Assembly (NCBI GenBank): GCA_903835185.1
Contig: CAILLX010000001.1
Location: forward strand, 1 to 46,864
Length of the DNA: 46,864 nt
From: an uncultured bacterium
GTDB lineage: Bacteria; Cyanobacteriota; Vampirovibrionia; Obscuribacterales; Obscuribacteraceae
Reading direction: 5' to 3'
Position 1 is the stretch's first letter, and each line of letters begins with the position of its first letter. The notes beneath the pieces were generated by a model that was not told where the DNA came from, did not search any database, and saw only the letters and a list, made by a program, of their open reading frames with translations. This document shows, in pieces, positions 8,429 through 16,389 of this stretch. Position numbers and translations under genes: made by a program.

Positions 8429-8836
8429 TCATTGTTTCGAGGATTTTTCTGAATCAAGGAAGTAGCGCGCTTCTTCTGGCGATATAACTAGATCCTTAAC
8501 TCGTTCAAAAGAGACCTTTTCATCGGCAACTGCCTGCACAATCTCATTCCATTGAGCGCACCGAGCGTCGTATATGACTACGCCATAATGATTCGGCGGA
8601 AATTGCCAAACGGAAGCTTTCTTAACACCAGAGACATTTTTCATCTTTGTTGCCACACGTCGCAGACAAATTGGACAGTCCGTTCCGACGACCAGGAATT
8701 CAACACGATGGTAAGAAGCTGTTCTACTCTTGTCTTTCGGTTGGTCAACCGCTGGAGCTGCCGTTGCCGACAGGCGGTCTGCGCAAGCGTAGCAGAGCAA
8801 AACTGTGCACAAGAAAAGGGCTAATCTGTGGTTCAC
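8429..8836 (-). CDS. Secreted HMA-like heavy-metal-binding protein
   Basis: A 135-residue protein with an N-terminal signal or lipoprotein-like segment (hydrophobic residues 5-18, ending near YACAD) and one ferredoxin-like HMA-type domain. The domain has CPIC at 54-57, in GTDCPICLRRV, and the expected GVKKASV and VVIYD strands. MerP- and CopZ-like proteins bind soft metals through this pair; VGTDCPIC is a variant of the usual GMTCxxC. GTG 8836 follows AGGAGG by seven bases, and that ribosome site overlaps the stop codon region of the preceding cytochrome gene, which indicates coupled translation. Confidence 0.7.
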   Translation of the reverse strand: MNHRLALFLCTVLLCYACADRLSATAAPAVDQPKDKSRTASYHRVEFLVVGTDCPICLRRVATKMKNVSGVKKASVWQFPPNHYGVVIYDARCAQWNEIVQAVADEKVSFERVKDLVISPEEARYFLDSEKSSKQ

Positions 8837-8847
8837 TTCAGTGCCTC

Positions 8848-9615
8848 CTATCTATTCATGTTTGTGCGCCAGTGAAGGTACGCAACCAGTGAGTCAATCT
8901 GGTCGTTTGTCAGAGGTCCTCCTACCTGTTTGAGAAAACCAGGCATAGACAGATGTGACTTGCTTCCATGCGCTATTACTTCTCGTATGTAGGCGGCAAC
9001 TAGCTTGTGGTCGTAATTGAAACGAACAAGAGATGGAGCTTCGCCACCATCTGCACGAAAACCATGACACATCGCACAATCTGCAATATAAAGATCTTCT
9101 CCCGTCTTCCCGATACCCTGTTGGACATGGCAGGTGGCGCATTTCCCAACAAAGATCTTCCCCCGACTGCCGGACGACATTCCTGCATGCGGGTCAACAT
9201 TGGCGGCAACAAAAATCTTTGACTGTGGATGTGCCGGATCATTCGATATGACGAGCAGTTCCTTGTTTATGCGTCCCTGTTTCATGGTGGTATCCATGAT
9301 CACTTCGAGATTGACAGAGCCGCCGCCTGGGACAGAATTCAGCTTAAGGTTGGCTGTTGTACAGTCACATGTTGATTTAGCTTCCTTGATCAATAGTGCC
9401 TGTCCACCCTTGTTAAGGATTCGGAATACGTGGCTAACCTTAATGCCCTCGGCAACATTGCCAAAATCATGACGGCTCTCGCTGAAATCAATCTGTGGCG
9501 GTCGGGCTCGCTGCTGGTAATCCCAAGCCGCAATAGCGGCAGAAACGAGTACCAGTCCGGCAACAAGTATGCCTGCCAGTTTGCTGTAACGCCATTTCCA
9601 TTGACTTGGATTCAC
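8848..9615 (-). CDS. DUF1573 domain fused to cytochrome c
   Basis: A 255-residue protein with a signal anchor (about 12-30), a DUF1573 Ig-like domain (about 40-142, HDFGNVAEG and STCDCTTA with Cys83 and Cys85), then a cytochrome c domain. Two heme-type motifs lie 16 residues apart, CATCH (159-163) and CAMCH (180-184). The second sits in the canonical LYxxDCAMCHG context, and SMPGF (Met224) would be the distal ligand. The first may bind a second heme or just a metal. The protein would be periplasmic and redox-active. Start GTG 9615 lies 18 bp after the small Cys-rich gene. DUF1573 is usually found alone or with other domains; I do not recognise this fusion. Confidence 0.8.
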   Translation of the reverse strand: MNPSQWKWRYSKLAGILVAGLVLVSAAIAAWDYQQRARPPQIDFSESRHDFGNVAEGIKVSHVFRILNKGGQALLIKEAKSTCDCTTANLKLNSVPGGGSVNLEVIMDTTMKQGRINKELLVISNDPAHPQSKIFVAANVDPHAGMSSGSRGKIFVGKCATCHVQQGIGKTGEDLYIADCAMCHGFRADGGEAPSLVRFNYDHKLVAAYIREVIAHGSKSHLSMPGFLKQVGGPLTNDQIDSLVAYLHWRTNMNR

Positions 9616-9633
9616 TCTACCCCATCAACGCAG

Positions 9634-9771
9634 TTAACCTGCCCCGCACTTGCTAATGCACATGCCTTTCGCGCAAGGATCAGCATCTTTTGTGATACCA
9701 GCTAGGAAACATGTAATCTCCAGTCGATCATGCACACCCGACGCTTGTTGTGCCCCGTTCATGTTTTTCAT
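9634..9771 (-). CDS. 45-residue Cys-rich protein
   Basis: ATG 9771 opens a 45-codon frame ending in TAA at 9634-9636. AGGGG lies five bases upstream of the ATG. The product ends CFLAGITKDADPCAKGMC followed by ISKCGAG, giving cysteines at 21, 33, 38 and 42. Four cysteines in the last 25 residues suggest metal or cluster binding. It sits exactly between the DUF134 gene (55-bp gap) and the DUF1573-cytochrome gene (18-bp gap), all on one strand, which supports it as a real member of the operon. I do not recognise a family. It is too short for standard gene-length cut-offs. Confidence 0.6.
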   Translation of the reverse strand: MKNMNGAQQASGVHDRLEITCFLAGITKDADPCAKGMCISKCGAG

Positions 9772-9825
9772 GCCTTCCCCTGTGAACTATCAGCAAGCAC
9801 TTTTCGCATGCCTTTGCCGTGTCTA

Positions 9826-10248
9826 TCAACTCAGTCTAATGTGACACTTGCATTGCTTTTGGCACCCATTACCATGACAGCTTACACAGCTGACTGGTCC
9901 TTCTGGAGCGCTCTCCCACTCAACATCGCAGACGCGACAGCTAGAGCTCCGCCAGTCGCCAGTGCAGACAGGTCCACCCTCGATCTTGAGTACCAGTCCA
10001 GAGACGAGTGCCCTGGCAACTTTTCGACGGGCAGACTCCAGCACTCGACCGAATGTGGATCGAGACACATTCATGCGTTGTGCCGCCTGCTCCTGGTAAA
10101 GCCCGTCGAAATCAGACAGCCTGATTGCTTCAAACTCATCAAGAGCAACGACGACCTCTTCCGATTCACACATGGGTCCATCAACCGGTTTAAACACCGA
10201 GGCACATGGCTTTCCTGAGACGCGCCGGCAACAATGTGGCCTTGACAC
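9826..10248 (-). CDS. DUF134-family DNA-binding regulator
   Basis: A 140-residue protein with the DUF134 core (about 30-90: EVVVALDEFEAIRLSDFDGL, then the helix-turn-helix YQEQAAQRMNVSRSTFGRVL and the VARALVSG helix). The C-terminus is a Cys-rich tail (CRVCDVEW, SCVSCHGNGC, CKC) that could form a zinc or Fe-S site for sensing. DUF134 proteins are sigma-70 region-4-like regulators often next to NifX/MTH1175-like genes. GTG 10248 has GGAGG seven bases upstream and lies just behind a good promoter with a palindrome. It likely controls the following six genes, and perhaps itself; this is an inference from position. Confidence 0.85.
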   Translation of the reverse strand: MSRPHCCRRVSGKPCASVFKPVDGPMCESEEVVVALDEFEAIRLSDFDGLYQEQAAQRMNVSRSTFGRVLESARRKVARALVSGLVLKIEGGPVCTGDWRSSSCRVCDVEWESAPEGPVSCVSCHGNGCQKQCKCHIRLS

Positions 10249-10266
10249 AATTACACCTCCAATATA

Positions 10267-10294
10267 ATTATGAGCATATGCCCAAAACTGTCAA
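10267..10294 (-). promoter_or_regulatory. Sigma-70-like promoter with palindromic operator before the DUF134 operon
   Basis: Read on the minus strand, TTGACA (10289-10294) is followed after 16 nt by CATAAT (10267-10272). The spacer holds an imperfect palindrome TGGGCATATGCTCA (10271-10284) with a perfect GCATATGC centre. A palindrome inside the spacer is a classical position for a repressor site; autoregulation by DUF134 is the simplest guess. Confidence 0.6.
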
Positions 10295-10465
10295 GTCCCT
10301 CCCAAAGGCAACAATCGACGACCGATAACATTCAGTCCGTGCTCTGCCACACATTTGCTCGCAGTGTCCGCTTGGCAAGGTGTAAAAGTGTTACCAGAGA
10401 GAATTGCAAGCCGTTACCGGGATAGTCTTCTGGCTCTTGTCGGTAATTTGCATAGACCGCTGTAC

Positions 10466-10897
10466 CTAAAGGGTACTTTCGCGAGTCAGCTCGGTGGATA
10501 TAGTGAATGTGACAGGAGCGTTAAGCCCGCTTACGCTTGTAGGGAAGGGAATTGTCAGGAAAGGCATGACTGTTATTGTGGTGGCAACTTTCACAGTGGG
10601 TGGGGTAGCTTTGTTGTTGGGTGTTGTTCCGGAATTGATGTTTTGAATCTTCAAGAAGCTGGCTAAACCTGTTGCCCGAATCTTGCGCGTTTCTGAATCT
10701 GCAGTAGCCTGCCATTCGGACTGTCTGCTCCGTGAAACCTCGTTGCTTATTTTGTAATTGATATACCAGCAGAGACCATAAGACATCGAAAGCCCTAGCA
10801 GGTCGAGCAACGGGAACAAAATAACAATAAACAAAACAAACAAGGCCGGTCCAAATTCGGATATTGCTGAACCTCTAACATTTTGTCTTTGCGTCAT
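10466..10897 (-). CDS. TadE-like pseudopilin
   Basis: A 143-residue protein when started at ATG 10897; the frame is open to GTG 10984, overlapping the TadG-like gene. Near the N-terminus, GSAISEFGPALFVLF has the Glu and hydrophobic stretch of TadE-type pseudopilins, followed by a membrane helix to about residue 40. The remainder is a small extracytoplasmic domain. It follows the TadG-like gene directly, so the two are probably cotranscribed and translated in sequence. No TadA ATPase, TadB/C, prepilin peptidase or Flp pilin gene is in the window, so the assembly partner must be elsewhere. Confidence 0.65.
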   Translation of the reverse strand: MTQRQNVRGSAISEFGPALFVLFIVILFPLLDLLGLSMSYGLCWYINYKISNEVSRSRQSEWQATADSETRKIRATGLASFLKIQNINSGTTPNNKATPPTVKVATTITVMPFLTIPFPTSVSGLNAPVTFTISTELTRESTL

Positions 10898-10970
10898 AAA
10901 GTGCACCCCGAGTATTCCTGATTCTGTTCTCGATAAGCCGGACCGTCTGCCGTCGGCACAGGCGCCGAGT

Positions 10971-13484
10971 TTAGTCCGGCTCACATAGTGTAGGAGCTTG
11001 CGACGTCCTTACTGTACCTGCCAGGTCGGAGGGGACAAAGATTGGTGCTACAGCAGTTTCTCCATTGTCAACATGTTGATGGAAAGAGAATCTTCCCAGA
11101 CAGCCGCCGAATGAAGCGCCACATCCAGCTTGCAGGCTTATAGTGTCAGTGGCTACAACCGCTCCACCATTGCATACCTGCGTGAACATGCGGTCGTGAA
11201 TATTAAAGTCATGACCGGCATTGACCACTTTCCAAAGAAGGTTGTAACTTCTCCCAAACTTGTTAATCATACCGTCAAGCGCCAGCCCGGCGCCACTTCG
11301 CACCGCATTAGCTACAGCACTGGTAACACCAGAAGGAGGGGTTTTGCTGGCGGTAAGCCTATGTTGTTTGTTCATCGATACAAACAGATAATTCCCCACG
11401 TCCAGTTTGAGAGTTCCCCAGAGGTTGTCGATCTCTTGTTGCTGTGCTCCCATTTGCAGGCAACGCTGTTTGAAATAGCTGTAGGCTACATCGACTGGTC
11501 TGTGCCCTGGTCCTAAATCGGAGTCATGGACATTTGATGCTGTACCGCTTGAACTCACTACATCCCATCTATACTTTGTTGTCTCTGATGAACTGAGTTG
11601 CGATATGCCTGTGACCTGGTTGAATATCCCAGGTAAATCAAGCATCTTGGTTATCCTGCCTATGCGGTCCTTGTTTATATAACTGGTACCGGAACAGCAA
11701 TACTGCTGTCCGAACTGGTCGCAAGTGCTGGCATAAGTCCCATTGTTGTATACTCCGAGCGTACCCCAGGGAAACTCTTGTGATGGGTTCGTAATTGGGC
11801 TGGCATTGGTTTCATACTGCCCTAAGCCAGCATCAATGCTGTTGCTACCAGATAGATTCAGTGTAGTTGAACCGCCTGACCAGGCACCGGTCCACATAGC
11901 ATATACTTTATTCTTGGCGATGGCCACTGCATCCAGACCGGAGATGGATGTGGAGGTGGATTTCTGCCCCCCTGGGTGATATGTCTGATTGAAAGTGTTC
12001 ACCTTACCTGAGCATTCTGCATCTGAGTTTGCATTAACAGTATCACTATTATTATCGGTGCAAACGAGCAGACCCTGTGTAGGTGCTTTCAAGGAGAGAA
12101 CGTCCCTTAGAGTTGCCTGCCCTCCATCTGAGTATCTATAGATGCCCTGGAGCGATCCTGTAAAAGAACCGCCATCGCCACCACCGCCACCACCACCACC
12201 TCCTCCGCCACCACCACCACCTCCTCCACCACCACCACCACCACCTCCTCCGCCACCACCACCACCTCCTCCACCACCACCTCCGCCACCACCACCACCA
12301 CCATCCACCCATCCCATTATAGGAATCAGACTTCCCTGGTTGGTAGAGTAGAGCTTGGGTCCATCAGCATCTTTAAGCACAGAGATACCAGGAGGACCCA
12401 GTTCAGCGCACCACACATTATTGCAGGCTCCCGGAAGCGGTCCTGTGTATTTCCCGTCGGGAAGGTTATCGAAGACAAGGTAACCTGACTGGAGGTCAAG
12501 TGCGGGATACTGGCTTGTACCTACTGTGGACGGTGAGCCAACGGCAAGAGAGCTGTTGCTCTTCTTCATAACAATAGTTGCTCGATTGAGAAAGCTATTG
12601 GGTGGGACTGTGACTGTCCCAGCTCCAGGAGCCACCTTGCTTCTATTAAACTCGTCCATCGATCGCAGTCCCGGGTTTTGATCCGGATAAACTGTCACAA
12701 AGAAGAACGGGCACTGGGTTCCAAAAAAGCCCTTCACATACGCTGGCATGTAACCCTGGATAAATCCATTGGCGTTTGTCGGTAGCGTAACCTGGATGCG
12801 GTTTGCACTTTGATTCGCAGGAAAAAAAGGCAGCATTTTTTGAATCAAGCTTGCCGGTACATTACTTGAGTCTCCCTGTCCTAGATATCCAACTTCAAAG
12901 CTTTGCCAGGTAATCTGCTGTCCCTCATCACTATTGGCAGAACGAGTGGCATTGCTCAGTGCTGCCGAGTTAAATACAGCGGTAGGCCATGCTCCTGAAG
13001 GAACATCAGCACCGTTCCCTTGAATTTTGACTGGCGAAGCTCCCTGAGCCTGGGGGCTTAACGCCGAGGCAAGCTGAGCGCCAATACTGTTCCGGGGATC
13101 GCCTTCGATGCGCATCCAGACCTGTTTAGCCAGGGTAAGCGCTGGCGTGTTGCCATCAGCCGTAGCATTTGCTGCTACAATCATGCCCCAGGCCACAACC
13201 TTATTAAAGCTGAGCAAATTCACCTGATCGCTGCCATTGAGAACAAAGTTCTTAATGGCACTATCAATAGCACCGGAAGTAGGATTGTTTGGATCGAGAG
13301 TAACTGAGGGAGCCACAACTGCAATTTTGGCTACATTTAAACTGCCTGCGTCAGCAGCAGATTCAGTTTGCCTGCCTCCGCCCAACATCTGAAAGAGGTA
13401 GAACGCAAAGGCACCTAAGGCTATTACGACAAGTGTGCAAGCTATGACCAAGGCCAGTGTGGCGCCAGATGAGCGTACTCTCAT
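10971..13484 (-). CDS. TadG-like secreted protein with polyglycine tract
   Basis: An 837-residue protein. ATG 13484 is chosen because GGGGGAGGA lies six bases upstream; the frame is open 14 codons more. The N-terminus GATLALVIACTLVVIALGAF is a membrane helix followed by ESAADAGSLNVAK, the typical start of the TadG-like (PF13400-type) N-terminal domain. The rest is an extracytoplasmic region with repeated Asn/Ser/Thr-rich stretches. In the middle, residues about 395-436 are 42 consecutive glycines flanked by Asp. TadG-like proteins are pilus accessory or surface proteins. No von Willebrand motif or other enzyme motif was seen. The polyglycine is presumably a flexible or polyglycine-II linker. 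Confidence 0.75.
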   Translation of the reverse strand: MRVRSSGATLALVIACTLVVIALGAFAFYLFQMLGGGRQTESAADAGSLNVAKIAVVAPSVTLDPNNPTSGAIDSAIKNFVLNGSDQVNLLSFNKVVAWGMIVAANATADGNTPALTLAKQVWMRIEGDPRNSIGAQLASALSPQAQGASPVKIQGNGADVPSGAWPTAVFNSAALSNATRSANSDEGQQITWQSFEVGYLGQGDSSNVPASLIQKMLPFFPANQSANRIQVTLPTNANGFIQGYMPAYVKGFFGTQCPFFFVTVYPDQNPGLRSMDEFNRSKVAPGAGTVTVPPNSFLNRATIVMKKSNSSLAVGSPSTVGTSQYPALDLQSGYLVFDNLPDGKYTGPLPGACNNVWCAELGPPGISVLKDADGPKLYSTNQGSLIPIMGWVDGGGGGGGGGGGGGGGGGGGGGGGGGGGGGGGGGGGGGGGGGGDGGSFTGSLQGIYRYSDGGQATLRDVLSLKAPTQGLLVCTDNNSDTVNANSDAECSGKVNTFNQTYHPGGQKSTSTSISGLDAVAIAKNKVYAMWTGAWSGGSTTLNLSGSNSIDAGLGQYETNASPITNPSQEFPWGTLGVYNNGTYASTCDQFGQQYCCSGTSYINKDRIGRITKMLDLPGIFNQVTGISQLSSSETTKYRWDVVSSSGTASNVHDSDLGPGHRPVDVAYSYFKQRCLQMGAQQQEIDNLWGTLKLDVGNYLFVSMNKQHRLTASKTPPSGVTSAVANAVRSGAGLALDGMINKFGRSYNLLWKVVNAGHDFNIHDRMFTQVCNGGAVVATDTISLQAGCGASFGGCLGRFSFHQHVDNGETAVAPIFVPSDLAGTVRTSQAPTLCEPD
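12177..12302 (-). repeat. Polyglycine-coding trinucleotide tract
   Basis: The tract encodes 42 Gly codons using GGT, GGA and GGC in an imperfect period of about 24 bp (five GGT, then GGA, GGA, GGC). It stays in frame. Such a run is prone to slippage, and the reverse strand reads as polyproline, which is a shadow. Confidence 0.9.
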
Positions 13485-13864
13485 GGTTATCCTCCCCCTG
13501 TGTAGGCAATTTTTCCCCTTGCGCAATCCACCTATTGTTTCAGTACAGGTCGGTTGGACCCTAGCGTCTCTCGAGTCGTGTCTGTCCGCCCAAGATTACC
13601 AGGTTTTAATATTATGCTTTCAGCATCCCTTACGGTCCCTTTTCTGTCAATATGATTTTCGTGCACCCGTTCAGTAATTCCCTGCTTTTCCCGGCGCCCG
13701 ACTGAAAATCGCGCTTTGGATTATTATTTGCCCCTCATGAGTCGGCGTTAATGATAGACTAAAAGCAATACGACTGGTCTAAACTTTGTGGCACCAGGAA
13801 GCACGATCTAATGAGAGCAGTGGAGAACTGCCAGAGAAAAAGAAGACAAGGAGTGTGTACACAA
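13485..13864. other. Divergent intergenic region between two Tad-type genes
   Basis: The gap should contain promoters for the TadG-like gene (minus) and the TadE-like gene (plus). It is moderately AT-rich at 13700-13780, but I cannot identify a convincing -35/-10 pair. No RNA gene was recognised. Confidence 0.3.
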
Positions 13865-14395
13865 ATGGATTCAACCATACTGCCAGGCAGTTCCTTGCTC
13901 AGAGAAAAGCCATGGTGCTCGGCGGTGGCGCGGATGGCTCGATACAGATCTCTTGCACAAAGCATGATTGAGCTGGTGGTTGGCTTAACAGTAATGATCC
14001 CAGTTTTGCTTTTCCTGCTGGATATTGGATCACTTACTCTTGCCACTGTCATCAATGGTGATCTGGCAAAGCATGCCGCCAGAGCAGCAGCTTCAGCGTC
14101 GAATGGTACAGCAGCACAGGCAGCTACAAACAGTACATTGGTTAATTTTGGCACGTCCGGAATAATTACCAGGGCCCAGTTGGCATACTTTGACTACTGG
14201 GACCCGACAACCAGGCGTGTCATAGGAGGAGCCGGACTCCCAAGCGGTTTCCCGGCTGCTCAGCCAGGACAGGTCATGGTTGCCACTACTGTTACCGTTA
14301 AACTGCCAGTGCAGTTGCCTCTACTGCCTGCTACTCACAATTTTTCGGCTTATTCAGTTCAACCAATTGTGGCAATCAAGACCAACATGCCTTGA
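13865..14395 (+). CDS. TadE-like pseudopilin, divergent copy
   Basis: A 176-residue protein; ATG 13865 is favoured by AAGGAG 11 bases upstream, though a later ATG before the membrane helix is possible and the frame extends back to 13811. The motif AQSMIELVVGLTVMIPVLLFL is a pseudopilin-like helix with the conserved Glu, and the following LAKHAARAAA fits the TadE family. The remaining part is Ala/Thr-rich and extracytoplasmic. It is on the opposite strand to the TadG/TadE-like pair, sharing the intergenic region, and is the second TadE-like gene of the window. Confidence 0.7.
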   Translation: MDSTILPGSSLLREKPWCSAVARMARYRSLAQSMIELVVGLTVMIPVLLFLLDIGSLTLATVINGDLAKHAARAAASASNGTAAQAATNSTLVNFGTSGIITRAQLAYFDYWDPTTRRVIGGAGLPSGFPAAQPGQVMVATTVTVKLPVQLPLLPATHNFSAYSVQPIVAIKTNMP

Positions 14396-14482
14396 AGGTT
14401 CTGACTGGACGTATTCCGCAAAAGTCATGCCGATAGCACACGCTTGCTTGCCGGACAAAGCCATGGATGACACAAGAATAAG

Positions 14483-15061
14483 TCAATTGTGACCAGATGG
14501 TTGAGTGCTGGGTGCACCTGATGCACCACGCTCCTTGGACGGTCTCTTGTCAGAAGGCTTTTCTGGTGGCTGCTCTGGTGGCTGTTCGCTGTAGTTAATC
14601 GTAAAGTGACACTGATACTGGGGATCAAACCCAGGCTGAGCTGCCCCTGCAATGAGTAAGAGTACTGCGCTACCGTTCTCGGGATGAAAAGCTGTGAGTC
14701 TGGTCGGCTTTTTGTAAGTAATGCGATATCCGTATGTTTTCAAGGCTCCTTCGTACCAGTCAATTACCTGTTGTGGTGTCTCAGCGGTCTCATACCGCAA
14801 GTGATAAGAAGTTCCTCTTGTTATACCTTCACTGCTTGCTCCACCCAGAAATTTGCAGTACTTACCACTATATTTGGGCAGATGAGGTAGATCTGGCTCC
14901 TTAGCAACGTCAGCGGATTTGAGGATGCCGGTAGGTTTCGCAATCTTACTCAGGTCGGGCGGTGCTTGCCCTGCTACCGACAAGTAGGACGGGACAATGC
15001 ACGCAGTCAGAGTCCAAGCAACGCAAAAAGCAAATCTCTGGTCCAGCTTTCTGTTTTCCAT
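14483..15061 (-). CDS. Secreted protein of unknown function
   Basis: A 192-residue protein with an N-terminal signal peptide (about 10-30, FAFCVAWTLTACIVPSYLSVA). The middle has a compact domain in which PDLPHLPKYSG is followed by YHLRYETAETPQQVIDWYEG and GYRITYK. Similar secreted domains (a strand, TxDSPEKVxxWY helix, then strand) appear in many uncharacterised proteins, without an assigned function. The last 40 residues are low-complexity, rich in Pro, Glu and Ser. It is convergent with the TadE-like gene. I give no function. Confidence 0.6.
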   Translation of the reverse strand: MENRKLDQRFAFCVAWTLTACIVPSYLSVAGQAPPDLSKIAKPTGILKSADVAKEPDLPHLPKYSGKYCKFLGGASSEGITRGTSYHLRYETAETPQQVIDWYEGALKTYGYRITYKKPTRLTAFHPENGSAVLLLIAGAAQPGFDPQYQCHFTINYSEQPPEQPPEKPSDKRPSKERGASGAPSTQPSGHN

Positions 15062-15231
15062 GCCTCACCCCTTTGATTACCCTCACGGCAGCAACAAAAC
15101 CTTACTCACAGACTAGTACACGAAGCGGTGCTGACTTTAGCCTCGGTGCGCATTAGGTGCCCTGTCATAATTTTCCAGCGTTCTGCTAAACAGTTACAGG
15201 GACAATGCCAGGCAGGGCACCATCCGTGACG

Positions 15232-15900
15232 CTACAATTTCGTTGTGAAAGCCGCCAGATCAAAAATGCCGAAACGGCGCATCAGATTGGCTACCCTCTC
15301 ATACACAACTTCCAAGCCGCCCTTTCCAAAGAGCTTGTCCTCTTCTTCAAGGAGACGTTCGCTAAGCTCTACATACTGGGCTGCGGTAACAAACCGCTTC
15401 ACCGGTGGAAACACAATGCCATTTTCCCAGGCTGCATGCCCAAGATACATATTAATAAACTGTCCAATAATGGAAGCAGTCTCTTGCGGCACTTTATTTT
15501 TGATGGCAGTACCAAGTCGGTCGGTCAACTGTCTGCTCACCATATGCTGCTTGCGCAGCTCGGCAACTTCACTCGTCATGACGTTCGCTTTGTCAAGCCA
15601 CTCCATAGCATATTTTTCTTCAGACAGGTCGTTGTGGAACTGCTCCACATACTCTCTAACAAGATCGCGAGTATCAGACAAAGCCGCAAAGTCAGTCTCT
15701 TTTTTCTCCTGGAGTTGTTTGGCTGCTGTAGCATAAACAAGCAGGATGCAGAAAACCAACCCGTGTTGCCGTCCAATATTCTCCAGTACTGTTGGGTTGG
15801 TAGTCTTGGTCTCAGCAGCAAAAACAGCCCCTCCTGCTGCCATCATAGAGCCCAGCATTGACACCTTGTAAAGCAATTCTCGCCTGGTAATGTCTGCCAT
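15232..15900 (-). CDS. Tat-exported hemerythrin-like protein
   Basis: A 222-residue protein. ATG 15900 follows AAGGAA; a GTG one codon earlier is less likely. The N-terminus DITRRELLYKVSMLG is a twin-arginine motif (TRREL) followed by a hydrophobic segment to AVFA. The rest is helical and hemerythrin-like: ENIGRQHGLVFCILLVY, FHNDLSEEKYAMEWL and MYLGHAAWENGIVFP carry the His and Glu positions expected for a di-iron four-helix bundle. Hemerythrins bind O2 or sense iron/NO; Tat export suits a folded, metal-loaded cargo. No operon partner adjoins it. Confidence 0.75.
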   Translation of the reverse strand: MADITRRELLYKVSMLGSMMAAGGAVFAAETKTTNPTVLENIGRQHGLVFCILLVYATAAKQLQEKKETDFAALSDTRDLVREYVEQFHNDLSEEKYAMEWLDKANVMTSEVAELRKQHMVSRQLTDRLGTAIKNKVPQETASIIGQFINMYLGHAAWENGIVFPPVKRFVTAAQYVELSERLLEEEDKLFGKGGLEVVYERVANLMRRFGIFDLAAFTTKL

Positions 15901-16389
15901 CACAAAATTCCTTTTATTGTAATTAGATCCGGCTAACGAAAAGATCCTGAGCTGCTATCTGAACATCATCTACAGCACCAAGAGCGGCCATCGTTTATCG
16001 TCGCTTGAACATTGTACATGACGGGTAACCGGACACAGTGATACGAAAACACTCCCAAGCTGCTTGGAATCATGAGTGCAATAGGCAGAAACATTCACTT
16101 ACTGTAGATTGCAGCTATTGAAGGAGAATCTCCTCATCGGGACCACCGGAGTGAACAAAACCTGCCTGACCCAAACTATTGCTCAGCAAATCGCTGCCAA
16201 GGTTCCCCAGGAAAGCAAAAGTCTGACTGGGTGAGCGGTTCACAGTGAACAAAACGCTTTATTCGTTTAGTTGTCAAACGTCCCGGGAGAGGAAATCGTA
16301 CCGTTGCGGCCGATCACCTGTATAGTGCTTCCGGTCCTGGCTGGGAGGTCAGACAGGTTGGCTGTTGCTCCATCCCTCTGGCACCGTGG
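15901..16389. other. Intergenic region with a degraded P-loop-like frame
   Basis: Most of this gap shows no gene. On the plus strand, 16118-16234 (39 codons, TTG start, no clear ribosome site) reads LKENLLIGTTGVNKTCLTQ, resembling the Walker A region GPTGVGKT of AAA-type ATPases with Gly-to-Asn and other changes. It is probably a decayed fragment rather than a gene. No terminator was certain. Confidence 0.25.

Noticed and set aside
8405..8432. GATAATCATTCATA-like sequence resembling a Fur box upstream of the NifX-like gene
   Set aside because: Only partly matches the Fur consensus and lies at the end of the preceding gene inside an operon.
12142..12351. Polyproline frame on the plus strand
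   Set aside because: Complement of the polyglycine tract in the TadG-like gene.
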